This document shows positions 1 to 7,332 of a stretch of 64,000 nucleotides of DNA, piece by piece. The notes beneath the pieces were generated by a model that searched no databases, was not told the origin of the DNA, and saw nothing but the letters and a program-made list of their open reading frames with translations. The stretch's first letter is position 1; every line of letters begins with the position of its first letter. The stretch lies in assembly GCF_024218795.1 (NCBI RefSeq), contig NZ_CP100400.1:806001-870000 (forward strand), read 5' to 3'. Made by a program: the position numbers and the translations under genes. The stretch is from Halorussus aquaticus (GTDB lineage: Archaea; Halobacteriota; Halobacteria; Halobacteriales; Haladaptataceae).

Positions 1-114
1 GAACAGGGAGGAGGCTAACGGTCGATTCCGAGTTCTCCGATACCGCTCTTCTCCTCCGGTGTGGCGATTGCACGAACCACCAGCGTCAATACGCACCGCG
101 AGAGAGTCCCGGGC

Positions 115-987
115 ATGAACGGCCGCGCGTCTGCGTTCGCGGCGGGGACGGTACTGAACGCCCTCGCCTGCGGCAAGGGGTCGGCGTTCGCCATCGACGC
201 CGAGACGACCGCCGAGGTCGAACTCGACGATTCGGGCGTCGTGACCGGCGGGGTCGCGGAGGCCCCCGACGCCGACACGACCCTGATAGAGCGGTGCGTC
301 GAACTCGTCCTCGCGGAGTACGCCGCGGACGCGCCCGGCGGCGACGGGATTTCGGGTGGCCACGTCCGCACCGAGAGCGAGGTGCCGATGGCGGCCGGAC
401 TCAAGAGTTCCAGCGCGGCCGCGAACGCGACGGTGCTGGCCGCGCTCGACGCGCTCGGAGTCGCCGAGGAGGTACCCCGCGAGGAGGCCTGCCGACTCGG
501 CGTGCGGGCGGCCCGCGACGCTGGCGTGACGGTCACGGGCGCGTTCGACGACGCCAGCGCGAGCATGCTCGGTGGCGTCACCGTCACCGACAACCGGACC
601 GACGAACTGCTCGCGCGGGACCCCGTCGAGTGGGACGTGCTGGTCTGGACGCCGCCCGAACAGGCCTTCAGCGCCGACGCCGACGTCGCGCGGTGCGAGC
701 GACTCGCGCCCGTCGCGGAACTGGTCGCCGACCTCGCGCTCGACGGTCGCTACGCCGACGCGATGACGGTCAACGGGTTCGCCTTCACGGCGGCGCTCGG
801 GTTCTCCGCCGACCCGATGGTAGAGGCGCTCCCCGACGTGCGCGGCGTCTCGCTGTCGGGCACTGGCCCGAGTTTCGTCGCTGTCGGCGAGCGCGCGGTA
901 CTAGAACAGGTTCGAGACCGATGGAGTCAACGAGAGGGTACGACATGGCTGACGACGACACAGAACGACCCCGCCCGGACGAGATGA
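115..987 (+). CDS. aroK: Archaeal-type (GHMP) shikimate kinase
   Basis: Phosphorylates shikimate to shikimate 3-phosphate with ATP in the cytoplasmic shikimate pathway. The 290-residue protein is the GHMP-kinase type used by archaea, not the bacterial P-loop type. It shows an N-terminal AAGTVLNALA segment and the GHMP glycine-serine motif MAAGLKSSSAAAN at about residues 92-104, with a C-terminal SLSGTGPSFVAVG motif. The frame is open back to a GTG at 61, but family members begin at M-N-G-R-A, so the ATG at 115 was chosen. The 3' end overlaps the chorismate mutase start by 43 bases, so the two are very likely co-translated. No clear TATA box is visible before 115. Confidence 0.93.
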   Translation: MNGRASAFAAGTVLNALACGKGSAFAIDAETTAEVELDDSGVVTGGVAEAPDADTTLIERCVELVLAEYAADAPGGDGISGGHVRTESEVPMAAGLKSSSAAANATVLAALDALGVAEEVPREEACRLGVRAARDAGVTVTGAFDDASASMLGGVTVTDNRTDELLARDPVEWDVLVWTPPEQAFSADADVARCERLAPVAELVADLALDGRYADAMTVNGFAFTAALGFSADPMVEALPDVRGVSLSGTGPSFVAVGERAVLEQVRDRWSQREGTTWLTTTQNDPARTR

Positions 988-1250
988 ACCTCGCGGAGCT
1001 CCGCGAGGAGATAGAGAGCATCGACCGCGAGATAGTCGAACTCATCGCCCGCCGGACCTACGTGGCCGAGACGGTCGCGCGGGTCAAAGACGAGCGAGAC
1101 ATGCCGACCACCGACGAGGACCAAGAGCAACGCGTGATGGACCGCGCGGGCGAGAACGCAGAGCAGTTCGACGTGGACGCGAACCTCGTGAAGGCGATTT
1201 TCCGGTTGCTCATCGAACTGAACAAGGTAGAACAACGGGAGTCTCGGTAG
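945..1250 (+). CDS. Chorismate mutase (AroQ class)
   Basis: Converts chorismate to prephenate, the branch step to phenylalanine and tyrosine. This is a 101-residue all-helical AroQ-type mutase: LAELREEIESIDREIVELIARR at about residues 17-38 is the classic first helix with its conserved Arg, followed by VKDERDMP and a C-terminal helix with AIFRLLIELNK. The length fits stand-alone AroQ domains. Its ATG lies inside the 3' end of the shikimate kinase gene in another frame, an arrangement common in haloarchaea, and implies translational coupling. Confidence 0.93.
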   Translation: MADDDTERPRPDEMNLAELREEIESIDREIVELIARRTYVAETVARVKDERDMPTTDEDQEQRVMDRAGENAEQFDVDANLVKAIFRLLIELNKVEQRESR

Positions 1251-1279
1251 CCGAAACCGTTCTCTTCAGGCAGTGTACT

Positions 1280-1312
1280 GCTAGCCGAGAGGCCAATGCA
1301 GGCTCCGCTAGC
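1280..1312. repeat. Imperfect inverted repeat after chorismate mutase
   Basis: The hexamer GCTAGC occurs at 1280-1285 and 1307-1312 with a 21-base spacer, and the flanking bases extend the pairing with one mismatch. It lies just past the chorismate mutase stop and could be a 3' hairpin or chance. Nothing else is visible between 1251 and 1375. Confidence 0.3.
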
Positions 1313-1375
1313 TACGCTTCAGATTCGCGGCCGATAAATGATGTCGTGTGGGGGATGGGCGTCATCGTGAGGTGG

Positions 1376-1735
1376 TTACGGTGCTTCGAGTGATGTCGGA
1401 AGTTCAGAATCCACAGCGAGAATCACCGACAGATGGGACTCCGTTCGATCGAGCTGAGCTGTCGGCTCTGCCAACTGTCGCTCGGGGTCGTATCGGACGA
1501 GTCCGGCATCGGCTAACTTCGGGAGGTGGACGTGATGCAGCCCGGTCCGAATCTGGCTCAGTGTCTCGCCAGCGGACTCTGCCGGTGATGTGTGGGAATT
1601 GTGTTGGACGATTACCGTTGCGAGGTCGTCTATCGAGAGCGACTGGTGCTGTTCAGTGAGTGCCGCGAGAACGATGCGACGATGCTCGTGTTCACAGACG
1701 TCTAGAACCGTGTCTAACTCAGGTGTCCCAACCAT
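1376..1735 (-). CDS. DUF7344 HTH regulator
   Basis: A small winged-helix-type transcription factor of the haloarchaeal DUF7344 family. The sequence has the family pattern: N-terminal LDTVLDVCEHEHRRIVLAAL, a middle LSIDDLATVIV helix pair, and the diagnostic LHHVHLPKLADAGLVRYD segment. The frame is open to a GTG at 1783, but an ATTTAAA box on the minus strand at 1790-1796 would start transcription near 1767, inside that extension. The ATG at 1735 (119 residues) is therefore preferred. It is the first of five minus-strand regulators. The DNA target is unknown. Confidence 0.82.
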   Translation of the reverse strand: MVGTPELDTVLDVCEHEHRRIVLAALTEQHQSLSIDDLATVIVQHNSHTSPAESAGETLSQIRTGLHHVHLPKLADAGLVRYDPERQLAEPTAQLDRTESHLSVILAVDSELPTSLEAP

Positions 1736-1789
1736 ACGCTTCTTTAACCAGCCGACGCGGTTCACCGCTGTTTTTGGGTACACAAACCG

Positions 1790-1796
1790 TTTAAAT
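1790..1796 (-). promoter_or_regulatory. TATA box of the DUF7344 gene
   Basis: ATTTAAA on the minus strand, about 57 bases before the ATG at 1735. It predicts a start site near 1767 and a leader of roughly 30 bases, and argues against the upstream GTG at 1783. Confidence 0.5.
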
Positions 1797-1801
1797 GAGG
1801 T

Positions 1802-2458
1802 TCACTCTAGCGAGCGGAATTCGGCCAGCGAACTACCGAGAACCGAACTGATTCCGCGTCGGAGTCGGGACGCGACCGCCTGCTGTGAGATGCCGAGTTC
1901 GTCCCCGAGTTCGGCCATCGTCACGTCGCGCGGGGTGTTGAAGTAGCCCCGCTCGTACGCGAGTATCAGCGCCTCCTGTTGGGTGTCGGTGAGTGCGGTC
2001 TCGGCCTCCGATTCGATTGGCGTGAGGGCGTGCAGTTTGGTGAGCGTAATCGGGATGCCCAACTCCCGGCACCGCTCTTGAAAGGCCGCGATGTCACGTC
2101 GGTCGTCACCCCGAATATCGAACGTCCACTGCTCGTTCGTGCCGACGGCCTCGATGAGGGGCACTTGCGTCTCCATCAGCGTGCTCAGCACGCCGTCGTA
2201 CTCCAGCGCCCACTCGACACGTAGTAGATACTCGTCTGCCACGGAATCGACGAGTCGAATGTTCTCCACGCCCGGATGGTCGAGAAACGCGCCTTCGATG
2301 TCGTCCACTTCGGTCCCCCGAACCCAGAAATAGGGAATGACGACGTCTTGGGCCGGGATGATTCGCTCCAGTTCGACCGTCACTCCCGGTAATCGCTGGA
2401 ACACGGTTCCTAGGGGGAACTGGTCGGACGGGACCGTAAACGTCGCTTCGGTAGCCAT
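1802..2458 (-). CDS. Bat-like HTH_10 transcriptional regulator
   Basis: A 218-residue protein of the bacterioopsin-activator-like family. Residues 1-150 form the Bat-type N-terminal region (starting MATEATFTVPSDQFPLG, with VIPYFWVRG near 45). Residues about 155-215 form the HTH_10 DNA-binding domain: LTDTQQEALILAYERGYFNTPR followed by LGDELGISQQAVASRLRRG. There is no PAS or GAF sensor domain, so the ligand or signal is unclear. A T-rich element at about 2483-2489 on the minus strand would give a nearly leaderless transcript at 2458. It is a close paralogue of the protein at 3280-3930. Confidence 0.88.
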   Translation of the reverse strand: MATEATFTVPSDQFPLGTVFQRLPGVTVELERIIPAQDVVIPYFWVRGTEVDDIEGAFLDHPGVENIRLVDSVADEYLLRVEWALEYDGVLSTLMETQVPLIEAVGTNEQWTFDIRGDDRRDIAAFQERCRELGIPITLTKLHALTPIESEAETALTDTQQEALILAYERGYFNTPRDVTMAELGDELGISQQAVASRLRRGISSVLGSSLAEFRSLE

Positions 2459-2540
2459 TGTCGGTCTGTCTCGCTCCGTCAGTAAAGGGCTGGCGTCCGA
2501 GGAGACGGGCCGAGAGCGAACAGCCGGATTGGACTCCGTT

Positions 2541-2846
2541 TCAGTTCTCGTCTCCCGGTTCGAGTGACCGGCGTTCTCTCTCGAATCGCGCCCCTCGTAC
2601 CACCTCGTCCTCTCGTCGGTCGAACTCGACCAAGCCGTCTGATTGTAGCTCGGGGAGATGGACGTGGTGGAGTTCGTAGACGAGGGTGAGATACTCCTCG
2701 CAACTCAGCCTCTCGTCACGCCGGGTGATCGGTGTCGCGTCCAGCGTTTTCTCCTCGTCCAACTCAGCCAACACCCGTTGTCGTTGTTCTCGGAGAGCCA
2801 TCTCGAAGTCTCCGCCACTCGTCGCTTCCCGCTCAGCGTTCCTCAT
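2541..2846 (-). CDS. DUF7344 HTH regulator
   Basis: A 101-residue DUF7344 family protein. LVYELHHVHLPELQSDGLVEFDRRED at about residues 57-82 is the recognition-helix/wing region shared with the proteins at 1376, 26576 and 53508. It is shorter and more charged at the N-terminus than the copy at 1376. Its ATG overlaps the stop of the upstream HalOD1 gene by four bases (ATGA), so the two are translationally coupled. Its function is inferred to be DNA binding; the target is unknown. Confidence 0.8.
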   Translation of the reverse strand: MRNAEREATSGGDFEMALREQRQRVLAELDEEKTLDATPITRRDERLSCEEYLTLVYELHHVHLPELQSDGLVEFDRREDEVVRGARFERERRSLEPGDEN

Positions 2847-3205
2847 TCTCCAGCGGTGCCGACTACGTCGGTATCCAGTGAGTCGGCCTCTATCGTTCCG
2901 TCACCGAACACGGTCACCTCGAACCCTTCGTAGCTGAACGACGTGTGTCCCTTCCCCCGCCGAGTGTCGGTTATCTCCCGGAACCGTCTCTCGAATGCAT
3001 CTCCACCGATCGAGGAATACAGTGGAGCCAGACGGTCCGGGTCCTCGTCGAGAACGGTCGCTACCAGTGCGACCACTGCCAGACTGGCAGAATCCCGATT
3101 TCTGTCGTACACTGCCCGAAACAGCCCTCGATTCGTATCGAATTCGATGGCCGTCATCGAGTCTACGAGTTCGAGACAGCCGCGCGTATCCGGAGGTAAG
3201 CTCAT
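2843..3205 (-). CDS. HalOD1 output-domain protein
   Basis: A 120-residue stand-alone HalOD1 domain, a haloarchaeal output module usually found at the end of sensor or response-regulator proteins. Recognisable segments are SLAVVALVATVLDEDPDRLAPLYSSI, then FEVTVFGDGTIEA near the C-terminus. No receiver or PAS domain is attached. It is the first gene of a two-gene operon with the DUF7344 regulator at 2541, overlapping it by four bases. It probably acts as a partner or modulator of that DNA-binding protein (inference). Confidence 0.85.
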   Translation of the reverse strand: MSLPPDTRGCLELVDSMTAIEFDTNRGLFRAVYDRNRDSASLAVVALVATVLDEDPDRLAPLYSSIGGDAFERRFREITDTRRGKGHTSFSYEGFEVTVFGDGTIEADSLDTDVVGTAGE

Positions 3206-3242
3206 GCCCTAGCACAGGCTTCACAATTGGTTGAGGGTGGCT

Positions 3243-3269
3243 GTTGCGTGCGCAACATTCCCTTATATG
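3243..3269 (-). promoter_or_regulatory. Promoter with palindromic operator of the HalOD1-DUF7344 operon
   Basis: A minus-strand TATA element (GCATATAAG, 3261-3269) is followed five bases downstream by the perfect palindrome GTTGCGTGCGCAAC at 3243-3256. The expected start site is near 3238, so the palindrome lies between TATA box and start site, a typical archaeal repressor position. The coding start is 3205. Confidence 0.55.
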
Positions 3270-3279
3270 CTGTCAAGGG

Positions 3280-3930
3280 TCACTCCTGTGGGGTGATGAG
3301 TGCACTCGCCACGAGTCGCCGAAGGCCACGCTGTAACCGTGAGGAGACCGCCTGCCGGGTGATACCCAGTTCGTCTGCAAGGACCTCTTGGGTGGCGGTG
3401 CGCGGCGCGTCGAAGTACCCTTTGGAGTACGCTAGTACGATTGCTTTGCGTTGGCCCTCAGTGAGGTCGTACTCTCGATCTGACTCGAGGGACGCGAGAG
3501 CGTGAAGTTGGGTGAGTTCGATAGGGATGTCGTGTTTTCGGCAGTACGTTTGGAACTCGGAGAGTTCCTGTTGTTCGTTCGCGCGCACTTCGAACGTCCA
3601 CCGTTCCTGATTTCCCATCCCGGAGAGCAGCGTGACGTCGGTGTTGACGATTGCCGTGAGAACGCTCTCGTGGTCGAGGTTCCAATCGACGCGAACGAAC
3701 ATCTGTCCCTCTACCTCGTCGATTACCGTCACCTGATCGACTCCGATGTCGTCGCTCAAGTCGGTGGTGAGGGAGGCGGTGTCGTCGGCGTAAATCCAGA
3801 AGTAGGGGATGACGGCCTTACTCGTGGGGACGATTCGGTCGAGTTCGATGGTGGCGTCAGTTAATTGTTCGAAGACGGCGCTCAGGGGGAAATCAGCTTG
3901 GTCGATAGTGAAGGAGGCTTCGATGGACAT
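3280..3930 (-). CDS. Bat-like HTH_10 transcriptional regulator
   Basis: A 216-residue Bat/HTH_10 protein, paralogous along its whole length to the one at 1802-2458: same VIPYFW and RWTFEVRANEQQELSEF segments, and the C-terminal HTH_10 domain LTEGQRKAIVLAYSKGYFDAPR plus LADELGITRQAVSSRLQRG. The ATG at 3930 was preferred over an in-frame GTG two codons upstream because the family starts M-S-I-E-A. It stands immediately upstream of the HalOD1-DUF7344 operon but is separated from it by that operon's own promoter. Confidence 0.88.
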   Translation of the reverse strand: MSIEASFTIDQADFPLSAVFEQLTDATIELDRIVPTSKAVIPYFWIYADDTASLTTDLSDDIGVDQVTVIDEVEGQMFVRVDWNLDHESVLTAIVNTDVTLLSGMGNQERWTFEVRANEQQELSEFQTYCRKHDIPIELTQLHALASLESDREYDLTEGQRKAIVLAYSKGYFDAPRTATQEVLADELGITRQAVSSRLQRGLRRLVASALITPQE

Positions 3931-3936
3931 AGGCAC

Positions 3937-4255
3937 TTGTTAGTCGTTCGTCCCTTTGAGTCAGTCGCTGCCGAACCTCGTTCTCACATGCGGGACTGGA
4001 CCTTGCCGGTGACATGGGATGGTTCTGAACGAGACGGAACTCGAGGACGAACCCGGACACGTCTTCTTCGGGATGATAGTAACCAGACTCAGGGGGGACG
4101 CGGAAAAACGCACAAACTCGTGGAACACGAGTTATCGAGTCGAACAATCGGCTCGTGGACACGCGTTGTCACCACCGCCGAGTCAATCACGTCTGGGGCG
4201 ACCGATTCGACGAACTCGTCGATGCGTCATCTCCAGGCATCTCACGCTAGCGAAC
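3937..4255. other. Non-coding gap with one hairpin
   Basis: About 320 bases between two minus-strand genes. No frame shows haloarchaeal protein character. The only structure I see is a perfect hairpin at 4115-4133: 8-base arms AACTCGTG/CACGAGTT around a GAA loop. Confidence 0.5.
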
Positions 4256-4978
4256 CTATTCGCTCTCGGAATCTTTCCACGTCTCCGGGTCACCCTCACG
4301 GAACTCTCCCTTCGCGTGTCGTTCCCGAGGCCAGAACGCGATTCCGAGCGCGGCCCCGGTGAACGCCGCGACAGCGCCGACCACGACGGGACCGGGAACG
4401 ACAGCGATTCCGGCAGTCGCAAGCCAGTCCTGCCGAGGCGTAAATGCCGTAATCCGGAACGTCCAGGCGGCGAGGAGCACTCCGAGCAGGGCGAGATAGA
4501 TGCGTCGAAGTCGGTTCGCCAGTGCCTCGCCGAGGGTGACCTTCAGCGTCGGTCTCCGGTAGTCCTCACTGAGTTCTGCTCGCCAGTCGGGATGTTCGAC
4601 GCCCTGTGACGGGTCGAGGGCGTTCGCGAACAGGTTCTGCTGGAGCAATCGAATGCGCGAGCGGTAGACGTCGTAGTTCCGGTACCGTCGGGCTTCGATG
4701 CCGAGGAAGACGGTGACTATCACGATTCCGACGAGCAGGACGTAATGCGGGTTGTCTGGATTCGAAAACGCCCACGTGAGGATTGCTGCGATGACCGTCA
4801 CCGCCCACGTTGTCGCCTGGTCGAGACGTTGCCGCCACGTGGTCGCTTGGTCCATCTCGCCCCGGTAGGCGTGCGCCATCACCGAACCGAGGCCCGTACT
4901 CTGGTCGACCATCTCGCGCCCGATTTCGCGTTGGTCGCGTGCTGTCGGGTCGAACTCGTCGCTGTTCGAGTCACTCAT
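4256..4978 (-). CDS. DUF2270 membrane protein
   Basis: A 240-residue predicted inner-membrane protein of family DUF2270. The cytoplasmic N-terminus is followed by YRGEMDQATTWRQRLDQATTW and membrane segments at about 58-75 and 80-95. RRYRNYDVYRSRIRLLQQN is the family signature in the central loop. Two further hydrophobic segments follow at about 160-175 and 190-215, before a polar tail. The function of the family is unknown. It is monocistronic. Confidence 0.85.
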   Translation of the reverse strand: MSDSNSDEFDPTARDQREIGREMVDQSTGLGSVMAHAYRGEMDQATTWRQRLDQATTWAVTVIAAILTWAFSNPDNPHYVLLVGIVIVTVFLGIEARRYRNYDVYRSRIRLLQQNLFANALDPSQGVEHPDWRAELSEDYRRPTLKVTLGEALANRLRRIYLALLGVLLAAWTFRITAFTPRQDWLATAGIAVVPGPVVVGAVAAFTGAALGIAFWPRERHAKGEFREGDPETWKDSESE

Positions 4979-5151
4979 ATCGGTGTCTACGTCTCTCGTT
5001 CACATAACCAGCCGTGACAGAGCACCCGGAACGGACGACGCGTGACTCCGTTTATCACGAGCGTGTCGCCTGCTGTTCGTACTGAACCTTCCTCGCCCCG
5101 TCTGTTAGCCTTGGCTCGCCAGCCAGACGAGCGATTCTGGGCCGAGTAGCA

Positions 5152-5161
5152 GAGTATATCT
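5152..5161 (+). promoter_or_regulatory. TATA box of the GNAT gene
   Basis: AGTATATCTT lies 26-30 bases before the ATG at 5184, consistent with a leaderless mRNA. Confidence 0.55.
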
Positions 5162-5183
5162 TCGCACGTACTCACGAGTCGGT

Positions 5184-5669
5184 ATGGCGTCTGAGCATCC
5201 GCTTCGCCCTGCGAAGCCGTCTGACACGGAGGCCATCTTAGTCGTTCACGTCGCCGCTATCATCGCTCACGGACCGTCTGCCTATACGGACGAACAGGTC
5301 GCAGCGTGGGCAGCGAAGCCAGAGGGAACTGATAGATATACGAACGCTATCGAAGACTCTTCGACCGAACTCGTCGTCGCGGAGACCGATGGCCGTGTCG
5401 TCGGATTCGGTAAACTCGACGTCGAACGCGGCGAAGTCGAGGCTGTTTTCGTAGACCCGGAACGTAACGGAGAGGGCATCGGGTCGGCTATCCTGAACCA
5501 CTTCGAGCAGCGACTTCGGGACGAGGGGTTCGAAGTCGTTCGGTTACGGGCCGTTCTCAACGCCGTCGGCTTCTACGAACGGCAGGGGTACGAGCGGGTG
5601 GCGCGCGTGACGAACACGACGACCAACGACGTCGATGTGGATTCGGTGTGGCTCGAGAAATCGCTCTGA
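5184..5669 (+). CDS. GNAT family N-acetyltransferase
   Basis: A 161-residue acetyl-CoA dependent acyltransferase. The GNAT fold is visible in VGFGKLDVERGEVEAVFVDPERNGEGIGSAILNHFEQ (about 73-110), where R-N-G-E-G-I-G-S is the acetyl-CoA pyrophosphate loop. The C-terminus has the NAVGFYERQGYERV motif. The N-terminus (LRPAKPSDTEAI) is typical of the family. The substrate cannot be told from the sequence. Codon third positions are somewhat less GC-biased than in neighbouring genes. Confidence 0.86.
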   Translation: MASEHPLRPAKPSDTEAILVVHVAAIIAHGPSAYTDEQVAAWAAKPEGTDRYTNAIEDSSTELVVAETDGRVVGFGKLDVERGEVEAVFVDPERNGEGIGSAILNHFEQRLRDEGFEVVRLRAVLNAVGFYERQGYERVARVTNTTTNDVDVDSVWLEKSL

Positions 5670-5873
5670 TATGGGCGCTTTCCATCGTTCGGCCCTCGCT
5701 ATTGATTGACAGTACGGACGCTGAAATCGGGGAACTGGACCGAATCTGAACGTCAGTGCGAACCTGAACTCCGGAGAGAGGAGAGAATCGGTAGCGAGCG
5801 ACGATAGACGACGGTCGCTCGGCCCGGAGACTCCCTCCACATTTTTGTTGGCAGACCGAGAATCCGGTGACCG

Positions 5874-6437
5874 ATGACTTCTGAAAAGGAGAAGATGCTG
5901 GCCGGAGACCGCTACGACGCCGACGACCCGGAACTCGTCGCCGAGCGAGAGCGCGCACGCGAACTCACGCGACGCTACAACCGGACGACTGCGGACGACC
6001 TCGGAGAGCGACGGGAACTGTTGGAAGAACTGCTCGGTTCGCTCGGCGAGGAGTGCGAGATAGAGCCGCCGTTTCGCTGTGACTACGGCTACAACGTCCA
6101 TGTCGGCGAGAACTTCTACGCGAACTTCGACTGCGTCGTCTTGGACGTGTGCCGGGTGGACATCGGGAAGAACTGCCAAATCGGGCCGGGCGTACACATC
6201 TACACAGCGACCCATCCGCTCGACGCGGCGGAGCGAATCGAGGGTCCGGAGTACGGCAAGCCGGTCACCATCGGCGATAACGTCTGGATCGGCGGCCGAG
6301 CGGTTCTCAATCCCGGCGTGACGGTCGGCGACGACGCCGTCGTCGCGTCCGGTGCGGTCGTGACCGAGGACGTTCCCGACGGAGTCGTCGTCCAAGGAAA
6401 TCCCGCGACGGTGGTGAAAGAACTGGATACGAACTGA
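5874..6437 (+). CDS. maa: Maltose/sugar O-acetyltransferase (hexapeptide repeat)
   Basis: A 187-residue left-handed beta-helix acetyltransferase of the maltose/galactoside O-acetyltransferase group. The N-terminal [21 protein letters not shown] segment is the family cap. Hexapeptide repeats run from about residue 70 to 175, with [12 protein letters not shown] carrying the catalytic His and [25 protein letters not shown] forming the last coils. It transfers acetyl from acetyl-CoA to a sugar hydroxyl; the actual acceptor is unknown. It is monocistronic, with about 200 non-coding bases before it. Confidence 0.9.
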   Translation: MTSEKEKMLAGDRYDADDPELVAERERARELTRRYNRTTADDLGERRELLEELLGSLGEECEIEPPFRCDYGYNVHVGENFYANFDCVVLDVCRVDIGKNCQIGPGVHIYTATHPLDAAERIEGPEYGKPVTIGDNVWIGGRAVLNPGVTVGDDAVVASGAVVTEDVPDGVVVQGNPATVVKELDTN

Positions 6438-6464
6438 ACGTGTCGTCACCGGACCCGCGCCGCG

Positions 6465-6887
6465 CTACCGCTGTTCGGGTTGCACGGAGCGCCGGGGAGT
6501 CGCGGCCGAGTCGGGCGCGGAGTCGTGGTAGAACGAGAGGAGTTCTTCGAGGAGTACCGCGTCCCGGTCGTGGGGGTCGTAGTGGTGGTCGATGAAGTCC
6601 TCGGCGTCTTGGACGTTCCCGCGGAGCGCGTGCTTCCGGATGAACAGGACGGATTCGAGAAACGAGATACCGTCGCCCTCCGAGGGACCCGTCGAGTCGC
6701 GGATGAGTTGGGCTTCGAGTTCCTCGAAGTCCAACGTCTCGGGTTCGAATTCGGGGTCGAGTTGCGCGAGGACGTACTCCGAGCAGAAGCGGTGGAACTC
6801 GGATTTGCTCTCCACGACGCCGTCCTCGACGAGTGCTTCGATTTCCTCGACAACGGGTTCGGGAAATCGAACGGTACTCTTGACCAT
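6465..6887 (-). CDS. Ribbon-helix-helix domain protein
   Basis: A 140-residue protein starting with an RHH DNA-binding domain: VKSTVRFPEPVVEEIEALVEDGVVESKSEFHRF at about 2-34 gives the beta-strand, two helices and turn typical of CopG/MetJ-type regulators. The C-terminal 90 residues are an acidic helical region (FEELEAQLIRDSTG, FIRKHALRGNVQDAEDFIDHHYDP). It resembles haloarchaeal CdrL-like RHH proteins but lacks the cdrS and ftsZ neighbours of that operon. A minus-strand TATA (TTTATTTG, about 6909-6916) fits a leaderless start at 6887. Confidence 0.8.
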   Translation of the reverse strand: MVKSTVRFPEPVVEEIEALVEDGVVESKSEFHRFCSEYVLAQLDPEFEPETLDFEELEAQLIRDSTGPSEGDGISFLESVLFIRKHALRGNVQDAEDFIDHHYDPHDRDAVLLEELLSFYHDSAPDSAATPRRSVQPEQR

Positions 6888-7060
6888 GTGACTCTGTTCA
6901 CAGTACCGTCAAATAAACCTTGCTAACAGCTGTCTCGTTCGCTCGAATCCGGTACGAAACCGTCGCAAGACTCGCTAACGCGACTGTCGAGTTCCGTACC
7001 GCCCTCAGGACGGAACGGACCGACCCATACTTCCTTGGTAATAGATAGTGTAAGTTCTGT

Positions 7061-7234
7061 ATGGCCACTTGTGAGGAGTGCGGCGAGAAACTGGTCGGGG
7101 AGCGGGGGTGTTCGTACTGTCAGGGTACCTTCTGCCAGCACCACCAACTCCCGGAGAAACACGACTGTCCCGGCGTCAAGAATCTGGACCAGACCGGCCA
7201 CCGGTTCGATAGCGGGTTCGACGGGTTGCCGTAG
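7061..7234 (+). CDS. Small AN1-type zinc finger protein
   Basis: A 57-residue protein encoded from the ATG at 7061 to the TAG at 7232-7234. The sequence begins MATCEECGEKLVGERGCSYC and continues with CQHH and HDCPG, giving the Cys/His spacing of an AN1-type zinc finger (CxxC...CxxC...CxxHH...HxC). Such single-domain proteins are common in haloarchaea, but their role is not known; zinc-dependent protein or nucleic acid contacts are inferred. It is divergent from the RHH gene. Confidence 0.8.
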   Translation: MATCEECGEKLVGERGCSYCQGTFCQHHQLPEKHDCPGVKNLDQTGHRFDSGFDGLP

Positions 7235-7332
7235 GGCTACCGGCGACCGTCTGGGCGGTCTGTAGTCGTCTCGGCAGGCGACTCTCCGAGTCGCGGGTGA
7301 CGCGACCGGCCGTCGGAAGTCCTCACTCGCGC

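Noticed and set aside
61..114. GTG-initiated 18-residue N-terminal extension of shikimate kinase
   Set aside because: The extension lacks conservation with the family start MNGRA; the ATG at 115 fits.
3893..4162. Minus-strand 89-codon ORF overlapping the HTH_10 start
   Set aside because: Would overlap the promoter and 5' end of the HTH_10 gene; no homology pattern.
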